Source of the DNA: an uncultured Coriobacteriales bacterium
Lineage (GTDB): Bacteria; Actinomycetota; Coriobacteriia; Coriobacteriales; Atopobiaceae
NCBI GenBank assembly: GCA_947305035.1
Contig: CAMZCV010000106.1
Location: forward strand, 1 to 5,075
DNA: 5,075 nt
Reading direction: 5' to 3'
Shown: positions 1-4,238 of the stretch, piece by piece
Numbering within the stretch: position 1 is the stretch's first letter
Layout: each line of letters starts with the position of its first letter
The notes under the pieces: generated by a model
The model's input: the letters and a program-made list of their open reading frames with translations, nothing else
Database searches by the model: none
Told to the model about the DNA's origin: nothing
Made by a program: the position numbers and the translations under genes

Positions 1-2
1 CC

Positions 3-1682
3 CGTCGCGACTTCGGCGGCCTCATCTTCATCGACCTGCGCGACCGCGAGGGTCTCACGCAGATCTTCTTCGACCCCGACCTGTGCTCCGCGGAGGTCTT
101 CGCCGCCGCCGAGACCGTGCGTCCCGAGTGGCCCATCCTCGTCGAGGGAGAGGTGCGTCATCGCATCGAGGGCCAGACCAACCCCAATCTCGCCACCGGT
201 GAGATCGAGGTGCTCTGCACCCGCGTCGAGGTGCTCAATACCTCCAAGACGCCCCCGTTCCAGATCGAGGACCACATCGAGACCAGCGAGGACCTGCGCC
301 TCAAGTACCGCTACCTCGATATCCGCCGTCCCAAGATGATGGCCAACCTCAAGCTGCGCTCCGACTTCACCTTCGCCATCCGCCAGGCGCTGCATGACCG
401 CGGGTTCATGGAGGTCGAGACTCCGTCGCTGTTCAAGTCCACGCCCGAGGGCGCGCGCGACTTCATCGTGCCCTCCCGCCTGCAGCCGGGCAACTTCTAC
501 GCCCTGCCGCAGAGCCCGCAGCTGCTCAAGCAGCTCCTCATGGTGGGCGGCGTCGAGCGCTACTACCAGGTTGCCAAGTGCTTCCGCGATGAGGACCTGC
601 GCGCCGACCGCCAGCCCGAATTCACGCAGGTCGACATCGAGATGTCCTTCGTCAAGCAGGACGACGTCATGGGTGCGCTCGAGGAGGTCTTCGCCGACGC
701 CTTCGCCAAGATGGGCGTGAAGATGGAGCTCCCGCTGCGCCGCATCCAGTACTGGGACGCCATGGACACCTACGGCATCGACAAGCCCGACACCCGCATC
801 GGCATGGAGCTCCACGACGTGACCGGCATCTTCGCCGGTTCCGGCTTCAAGCTGTTCGCCTCCGCCGCGAACACCGAGGGCCAGCACATCAAGGCCATCT
901 GCTGCCCGGGTGGCGGCGTGTGGGGCCGCTCCAAGATCGATAAGCTCTCCGAGGTTGCGGCGTCGTTCGGCGCAAAGGGCCTCGCGTGGGTAGCCTTCAA
1001 GGAGGATGGCTCCGTCCAGAGCCCCATCGCCAAGTTCCTCTCGTCCGAGGAGCTCGATGCCCTCAAGGCCGAGATGGACGCCCAGCCTGGCAGCCTCGTG
1101 CTGTTCGCCGTGGGCGGCCGCCTCGAGACGGACGAGATCCTCGGCGGTATGCGCAACCACATGGCCAACGTCCTCGAGATCCCGCGCGAGGGCCACGACT
1201 TCCTGTGGGTCGTGGGCTTCCCGCTCGTGCACTGGGACGAGGAGCGCGGCGCCTATGCGGCCGAGCACCAGCCCTTCACCCAGCCCGTCGAGGCCGACAT
1301 CGACCGCCTCGAGAGCGACCCGCTCTCCGTGGGTTCCTGGACCTACGACTTCGTCATGGACGGCTACGAGGCCGGTGGCGGCGGCATGCGTATCCACAAT
1401 GCCGAGCTGCAGATGCGCATCCTCAAGCTCCTCGGCTTCACGGAGGAGCGCGCCCGCGCGCAGTTCGGCTTCCTCATGGACGCCCTCGAGTACGGTGCGC
1501 CCCCCATGGGCGGCTTCGCGCTCGGCCTCGACCGCGTGTGCATGCTGCTCACCGGCAGCGACTCGATCCGCGACGTCATGGCCTTCCCCAAGACCACGTC
1601 GGGTTCGGACCTCATGAGCGACGCGCCGAGCGCCGTCTCGGAGGACCAGCTCGACGAGGTTGCCCTCAGGGTTGTCAAATAG
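3..1682 (+). CDS. aspS: Aspartyl-tRNA synthetase (AspRS), 5'-truncated by window edge
   Basis: Charges tRNA-Asp (and possibly tRNA-Asn, see findings) with aspartate in the cytoplasm. The frame is open from base 3 and about 559 residues are visible. Bacterial AspRS is usually ~590 aa, so roughly 25-30 N-terminal residues lie off the left edge. Seen in order (residue numbers within the visible part): the end of the OB-fold anticodon-binding domain with [17 protein letters not shown] (1-17); class II motif 1 around [10 protein letters not shown] (~135-144); flipping loop STPEGARDF (~146-154); QSPQLLKQ with the aspartate-contacting Lys (~176); motif 2 [15 protein letters not shown] with its catalytic Arg (~195); the bacterial-specific GAD insertion (~258-393); and motif 3 [14 protein letters not shown] with its Arg (~511). 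The end [22 protein letters not shown] is the usual bacterial-type tail. A GTG at 117 is internal, because homology continues upstream of it. The gene ends in TAG and is followed by a terminator. Confidence 0.97.
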   Translation, partial: RRDFGGLIFIDLRDREGLTQIFFDPDLCSAEVFAAAETVRPEWPILVEGEVRHRIEGQTNPNLATGEIEVLCTRVEVLNTSKTPPFQIEDHIETSEDLRLKYRYLDIRRPKMMANLKLRSDFTFAIRQALHDRGFMEVETPSLFKSTPEGARDFIVPSRLQPGNFYALPQSPQLLKQLLMVGGVERYYQVAKCFRDEDLRADRQPEFTQVDIEMSFVKQDDVMGALEEVFADAFAKMGVKMELPLRRIQYWDAMDTYGIDKPDTRIGMELHDVTGIFAGSGFKLFASAANTEGQHIKAICCPGGGVWGRSKIDKLSEVAASFGAKGLAWVAFKEDGSVQSPIAKFLSSEELDALKAEMDAQPGSLVLFAVGGRLETDEILGGMRNHMANVLEIPREGHDFLWVVGFPLVHWDEERGAYAAEHQPFTQPVEADIDRLESDPLSVGSWTYDFVMDGYEAGGGGMRIHNAELQMRILKLLGFTEERARAQFGFLMDALEYGAPPMGGFALGLDRVCMLLTGSDSIRDVMAFPKTTSGSDLMSDAPSAVSEDQLDEVALRVVK

Positions 1683-1690
1683 CAGCGCAT

Positions 1691-1721
1691 GAAGCCCGGC
1701 TCCTGCCGGGCTTCTTCGTTT
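1691..1721 (+). terminator. Rho-independent terminator after aspS
   Basis: A perfect 10-bp stem, GAAGCCCGGC (1691-1700) with GCCGGGCTTC (1705-1714), closes a 4-base TCCT loop and is followed by the T-rich tail TTCGTTT (1715-1721). It starts 8 bases after the aspS stop and ends directly at the methyltransferase ribosome binding site. The tail is interrupted by a G, so termination may be incomplete; that is inference. Confidence 0.85.
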
Positions 1722-1728
1722 GGAAGGA
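1722..1728 (+). promoter_or_regulatory. Ribosome binding site of the methyltransferase gene
   Basis: GGAAGGA lies 7 bases upstream of the ATG at 1736 and fixes that start. The long open frame continues upstream (back to 986) only because it runs through aspS in another frame. The site directly follows the terminator tail and can pair with TTCTTC at 1712-1717, which overlaps the terminator's right arm. Confidence 0.75.
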
Positions 1729-1735
1729 ACGCATC

Positions 1736-2353
1736 ATGTACGACGTCGAGCAGTTCGAGGCGTGGGCCCTCGATTACGAGCGTGACGCCGAGCGCTGGGA
1801 GGCCGAGGGAGGCTATCCCTTCGGCGGCCGCTCGCAGGTGATGGACGTTGTGAAGGAACTCGCACATCTCGAGACGGGTGCCAAGGTGCTCGATCTGGGC
1901 TGCGGCCCGGGCATCCTGCTCGAGGAGCTCGCGCAGGCGGGTTGCGAGGTCTACGGTGTGGATTCCGCGCGCCAGATGCTCGCCCTCGCCGAGAAGCGCG
2001 TCCCTTCGGCACATCTCAAACTGGCAGATCTGCGCGACGAGCTGCCGTCGGAGTGGGGGAGCGGTTTCCGCGCGATTATCAGCACGTACGCGATCCATCA
2101 CATCGACGACGCCGACAAGGTGGCGCTCATCCGCCGCTTGCTCGGTCTGCTCGAACCCGGCGGTGCGGTGCTGATCGGAGATGTGGCGTTCCAGAGCGCT
2201 GCCGACCGCGACGCCGCACGAGCTGCCGCTGGCGACAGCTGGGATGACGATGAGTTCTACTGCGTTGCCGACCAGCTGGCCGCAGAGCTTCCCGGCGTGC
2301 GCTTCCACGCGGTCACGCCGTGGTCGGGTGTGGTGGAGATCCGCCCCCAATAG
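1736..2353 (+). CDS. Class I SAM-dependent methyltransferase (YrrT-like)
   Basis: A 205-aa soluble protein with a Rossmann-type S-adenosylmethionine-binding fold. Motif I VLDLGCGPG is at residues 51-59. The acidic residue closing strand 2 is Asp76 in VYGVDSARQML. An acidic motif KLADLRDELP is at 95-104, strand 4 IISTYAIHHIDD at 114-125, and the motif III region LLEPGGAVLIGDVAF at 138-152. The N-terminal FEAWALDYERD and the STYAIHH signature resemble the Bacillus YrrT type, whose substrate is not established. A small-molecule substrate is plausible but not shown. The ATG start has a good ribosome binding site at 1722-1728. No promoter fits between the aspS terminator and the start, so expression probably comes from read-through or from a promoter inside aspS. 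The stop codon lies inside the first unit of an 18-bp repeat array. No key residue is missing. Family call is firm; substrate unknown. Confidence 0.9.
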   Translation: MYDVEQFEAWALDYERDAERWEAEGGYPFGGRSQVMDVVKELAHLETGAKVLDLGCGPGILLEELAQAGCEVYGVDSARQMLALAEKRVPSAHLKLADLRDELPSEWGSGFRAIISTYAIHHIDDADKVALIRRLLGLLEPGGAVLIGDVAFQSAADRDAARAAAGDSWDDDEFYCVADQLAAELPGVRFHAVTPWSGVVEIRPQ

Positions 2354-2397
2354 GGGATACTCCCCCAATGGGGGATACTCCCCTAATGGGGGTAAAT
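2344..2397. repeat. Three tandem 18-bp units forming a long imperfect palindrome
   Basis: Unit 1 CCCCCAATAGGGGATACT (2344-2361), unit 2 CCCCCAATGGGGGATACT (2362-2379) and unit 3 CCCCTAATGGGGGTAAAT (2380-2397) follow without gaps. Units 1 and 2 differ at one base; units 2 and 3 differ at four. Bases 2344-2356 can pair with 2380-2392 over 13 positions with one A-A mismatch, around unit 2, which is its own 5-bp hairpin. The methyltransferase TAG (2351-2353) lies in unit 1. Its position between convergent genes suggests a bidirectional transcription barrier or mRNA 3'-end element; that role is inferred. Confidence 0.85.
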
Positions 2398-2406
2398 GGG
2401 TAATAG

Positions 2407-2428
2407 CGGCCTCGGGAAACCGGGGCCG
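2407..2428 (-). terminator. GC-rich hairpin just downstream of the flippase gene
   Basis: CGGCCTCGG (2407-2415) pairs with CCGGGGCCG (2420-2428) over 9 bp, one of them a wobble, around a GAAA loop on the + strand (TTTC on the - strand). It starts 5 bases past the flippase stop codon read on the - strand, a typical terminator position. What follows on the - strand (CTATTACCCATTT) is only moderately T-rich, so it is a weak or assisted terminator. It could also act on transcripts from the methyltransferase side. Confidence 0.55.
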
Positions 2429-2433
2429 TGTCC

Positions 2434-3873
2434 TTACCAGATCTTCTCAGCCAGGCGCTTGCGGATGGAGAGGTACTCGTACACGAGCAGCACCACGAGG
2501 ATCGCCATGATGACGAGATTGGCGAGCACGGCACCGGCGAGCCCGGAGAAGTTGACCAGCAGCATCGCAACGGGCACTGCGAACACAAGCGCGATGAGGT
2601 AGAGCTTGGTGATGGACTGCTGCTCGCGCAGCAGCGTGATGATCTGGTAGAAGAGGTTGGCCGTCGCGCAGAGGCCGCCTTCGGCGCACATCACCAGCAC
2701 GAGCGGACGGTACTGCTCGAAATCGAGGCCGTACATGATGCTGAAGATGCGGATGCCGAACAGCGACATGCAGAGGGCGACCAGCCCGGCGATGAGCACG
2801 ATGACGCCGAACATCGCGAGCACCGTGAAATCGAAGCGCCTGCGCTGCGTGGGCTCTGCCCAGATCTTCGCGAGCCTGACGATCTGCGGGTTGAAGATGA
2901 GCCCTGAGATCACGAGCACCATCTGCGACGTGGCGTTGAGCGCGAGATAGTACAGCTGGTTCTCATAGGCGAGCACACCCTCCATGGCGAACTTGGGCAT
3001 GCTCTCGAGCACGTTGTAGAGGAAGAGCGCGAGGAAAACCGGCAGGCACTGGACGAAGAGCTCCTTCACGGCGCGCTTGCTCCACGGATACGAGCGGTCG
3101 GTCTCGAAGTACGTGATGGGCAGCGTGAAGACGAGCATCGCACCGCCCTCGGCGATGGCCATGGCCCAGCAAGCCCACGCCAGATTTCGGGTGATGACGA
3201 GCACGATCGTGCAGACGATGAAAGCCAGCACGTAGCGCACGGTCTGCGAGATGCCCGCAAGGTAGAGCTTGTCCTTCTGCTGGAGACGGCCCTCGTATAC
3301 GTCGGCGAGAGCGTCGAACACGCGGAACAGGATGACACCCAGGCAGATGGCCATCATGGTGCCCTGATACCCGCGCAGCTTGCAGTAGATGAAGCCGATG
3401 AGGAACATCCCCGCGCAGGTGACGAGCCGCTGGATCTGGTAGTCGTTGAACGACTGCATCTCGCTGACGTCCGAGACCTGGTAGGCACGCACGCCGTAAT
3501 TGCCCACGAACATGAGCAGCAGGCCGATGGTGACCGCCAGGGAGAACATGCCCGCCTGCTCGGTTCCCGAGAAATGCGTGGCAACGACGGAGATCAGGAA
3601 GAAGAAGCTCCCCGAAGCCGTCTGTCCGATGGTGTTGCAGATGTAGTCGCGCGTGGTTTGGCCCGAGGCGTACTGCCCGGCCTGATCGGCGAAGGATCCC
3701 GAACGCCGGGCATCTTCGATGCGCTCGCGCCAATGGTTGAGAAATGCCAGCGGGGAGTGGCCTCCTGACGGGTTGGAGGTGACGCCGGAGCGAGCGGCGT
3801 CGCTGCCGCGCCGTCCGACGACGCGCCTCTCCTTATTTCCAGGCCGCTTGAAGCGGCTCAAGTCAAAACCCAT
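2434..3873 (-). CDS. Polysaccharide/lipid-linked oligosaccharide flippase-like membrane protein (MOP superfamily)
   Basis: A 479-aa integral membrane protein. I count 12 likely transmembrane helices, at about residues 88-101, 106-126, 150-166, 171-192, 203-228, 231-256, 272-291, 309-328, 348-373, 389-415, 423-442 and 444-468. The first ~80 residues are a polar, Arg/Lys-rich cytoplasmic extension (GFDLSRFKRPGNKERR onward), longer than usual for this family. Layout and length match Wzx/RfbX-type flippases, which move undecaprenyl-linked glycans across the cytoplasmic membrane; the substrate cannot be read from sequence. The ATG at 3873 is preceded by AGGAGG four bases away, and the next in-frame Met (residue 109) falls after helix 1, so this start is well supported. 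It converges on the methyltransferase and diverges from the TerB_N gene. No glycosyltransferase or polymerase is in view, so it may be an orphan flippase. Another MOP exporter role is possible. Confidence 0.8.
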   Translation of the reverse strand: MGFDLSRFKRPGNKERRVVGRRGSDAARSGVTSNPSGGHSPLAFLNHWRERIEDARRSGSFADQAGQYASGQTTRDYICNTIGQTASGSFFFLISVVATHFSGTEQAGMFSLAVTIGLLLMFVGNYGVRAYQVSDVSEMQSFNDYQIQRLVTCAGMFLIGFIYCKLRGYQGTMMAICLGVILFRVFDALADVYEGRLQQKDKLYLAGISQTVRYVLAFIVCTIVLVITRNLAWACWAMAIAEGGAMLVFTLPITYFETDRSYPWSKRAVKELFVQCLPVFLALFLYNVLESMPKFAMEGVLAYENQLYYLALNATSQMVLVISGLIFNPQIVRLAKIWAEPTQRRRFDFTVLAMFGVIVLIAGLVALCMSLFGIRIFSIMYGLDFEQYRPLVLVMCAEGGLCATANLFYQIITLLREQQSITKLYLIALVFAVPVAMLLVNFSGLAGAVLANLVIMAILVVLLVYEYLSIRKRLAEKIW

Positions 3874-3877
3874 GACC

Positions 3878-3883
3878 CCTCCT
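3878..3883 (-). promoter_or_regulatory. Ribosome binding site of the flippase gene
   Basis: On the - strand AGGAGG is followed by GGTC and then the ATG at 3873. The match is perfect with a slightly short 4-base spacing. It decides the start that includes the long polar N-terminal extension. Confidence 0.8.
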
Positions 3884-3891
3884 CAACGGTA

Positions 3892-3904
3892 TTGATTGTA
3901 TCAA
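3892..3904 (-). promoter_or_regulatory. Possible -10 box within a small inverted repeat, flippase promoter
   Basis: On the - strand TACAAT (bases 3900 to 3895) is a fair -10 box about 22 bases upstream of the ATG. It sits inside the inverted repeat TTGAT-TGT-ATCAA (3892-3904), which could be an operator. I see no convincing -35 at 16-18 bases upstream, so the promoter call is weak. Confidence 0.3.
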
Positions 3905-3954
3905 CCGCGCAGAGCATGCAGGATAAACACACTGTTTCGTTACAGAATGCGGAG

Positions 3955-4006
3955 CGCGAAAGATTTTTCGAATTCCCCTTGCGCAGATAGGGATTGCGTG
4001 TATACT
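3955..4006 (+). promoter_or_regulatory. Sigma70-type promoter with AT-rich upstream element
   Basis: TTGCGC (3979-3984) and TATACT (4001-4006) are separated by 16 bases. The -35 matches the consensus at its first three bases and the -10 at five of six. Directly upstream is an AT-rich stretch, GAAAGATTTTTCGAATT (3958-3974), at the place of an UP element. It is the AT-richest spot in a GC-rich window. Predicted transcription starts near 4012-4014 and runs rightwards into the hairpin at 4107 and the TerB_N gene. Confidence 0.55.
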
Positions 4007-4015
4007 AGGAGTTGG

Positions 4016-4035
4016 AAGTTAACCAAAGATAACTT
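4016..4035. promoter_or_regulatory. Operator-like inverted repeat at a predicted transcription start
   Basis: AAGTTA (4016-4021) and TAACTT (4030-4035) form a 6-bp inverted repeat with an 8-base spacer, starting about 10 bases after the -10 box. TAAC occurs three times in 4020-4039. The position fits a repressor site or the first hairpin of the transcript; the sequence alone cannot tell which. Confidence 0.35.
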
Positions 4036-4106
4036 TAACGAACAGGTTGATTCCCGCCGCAGCGCCCGCAGACCCTCTCCCTGTTGAGCGCACAGGCATG
4101 TTCTAC

Positions 4107-4157
4107 GCGCCGCCCGTGTCTTCCCCCTTTCTTGCACGGGCGGCGCACCATTTTCTC
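4107..4157 (+). terminator. 12-bp perfect GC hairpin, terminator-like, ahead of the TerB_N gene
   Basis: GCGCCGCCCGTG (4107-4118) pairs perfectly with CACGGGCGGCGC (4135-4146) around a 16-base pyrimidine-rich loop, followed by ACCATTTTCT. The stem is too long and perfect to be chance in non-coding sequence. The loop is larger, and the T-run later and shorter, than in classical terminators. It could end a transcript from the 3979 promoter or attenuate read-through into the TerB_N gene. Confidence 0.5.
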
Positions 4158-4190
4158 CGTATCCCATGTATTCCACATGCCTTTCTGGGG

Positions 4191-4196
4191 TATACT
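4191..4196 (+). promoter_or_regulatory. Possible -10 box of the TerB_N gene
   Basis: TATACT lies about 38 bases before the GTG start and has the same sequence as the -10 at 4001-4006. No clear -35 is present: TATTCC at 4169-4174, with a 16-base spacer, is a poor match. If used, transcription would begin near 4202-4204, just downstream of the hairpin at 4107-4146, giving the gene a promoter free of the hairpin. Confidence 0.35.
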
Positions 4197-4205
4197 TACG
4201 AACAC

Positions 4206-4238
4206 ATGTACGTTATCGCGGAGAGGGGGTGGAGGTGA
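4206..4238 (+). other. Possible 10-codon upstream ORF overlapping the TerB_N start
   Basis: ATG at 4206 opens MYVIAERGWR, ending in TGA at 4236-4238. The stop overlaps the downstream GTG (4235-4237) as GTGA, the classical arrangement for translational coupling. The ATG would lie only 2-4 bases from a start site served by the -10 at 4191-4196, so it would be nearly leaderless. It has no ribosome binding site of its own. Weak evidence; it may be chance. Confidence 0.15.

Larger units (their letters stand above)
4012..4157 (+). ncRNA. Candidate small RNA or untranslated leader (unknown family)
   Basis: The segment runs from the predicted start of the promoter at 3979-4006 to just beyond the GC hairpin at 4107-4146. 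The putative RNA would be ~135-145 nt and contains three pairings: AAGTTA/TAACTT (4016-4021 with 4030-4035), AACAGG/CCTGTT (4041-4046 with 4080-4085) and the 12-bp terminator-like stem. I recognise no known RNA family in it: it does not look like tRNA, tmRNA, SRP RNA, RNase P RNA or a familiar riboswitch. No start codon with a good ribosome binding site is seen inside. It may be a free-standing small RNA, an attenuated leader of the TerB_N gene, or simply a long 5' UTR. Confidence 0.3.

Noticed and set aside
986..1735. Open frame upstream of and continuous with the methyltransferase, suggesting a 455-aa protein
   Set aside because: It overlaps aspS in another frame, encodes Arg/Pro/Gly-rich low-complexity sequence typical of GC-rich shadow frames, and runs through the terminator. 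The ATG at 1736 has a good ribosome binding site and begins the family-like sequence.
1364..2368. 334-aa open frame on the - strand across aspS and the methyltransferase
   Set aside because: It is antisense to two well-supported genes, crosses a terminator, and has no recognisable domain; it is a GC-rich shadow frame.
2344..2397. CRISPR array
   Set aside because: The units are directly adjacent with no unique spacers, are only 18 bp long, and no cas genes are in view.
2353..2400. G-quadruplex from the four G-runs of the repeat array
   Set aside because: The spacers between the longer G-runs contain complementary C-runs, so hairpin pairing should be strongly favoured over a quadruplex.
3896..4176. 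Short open frames on both strands in the divergent intergenic region
   Set aside because: They span promoters and hairpins, lack ribosome binding sites and have no coding-like composition compared with neighbouring genes.
4047..4238. Possible small protein of 46-63 aa (ATG 4098 or TTG 4047) overlapping the TerB_N start by GTGA
   Set aside because: No ribosome binding site precedes either start, the sequence contains the 12-bp hairpin and a -10 box, and the peptide has no recognisable features. Only the last 10 codons are kept as a weak possibility.
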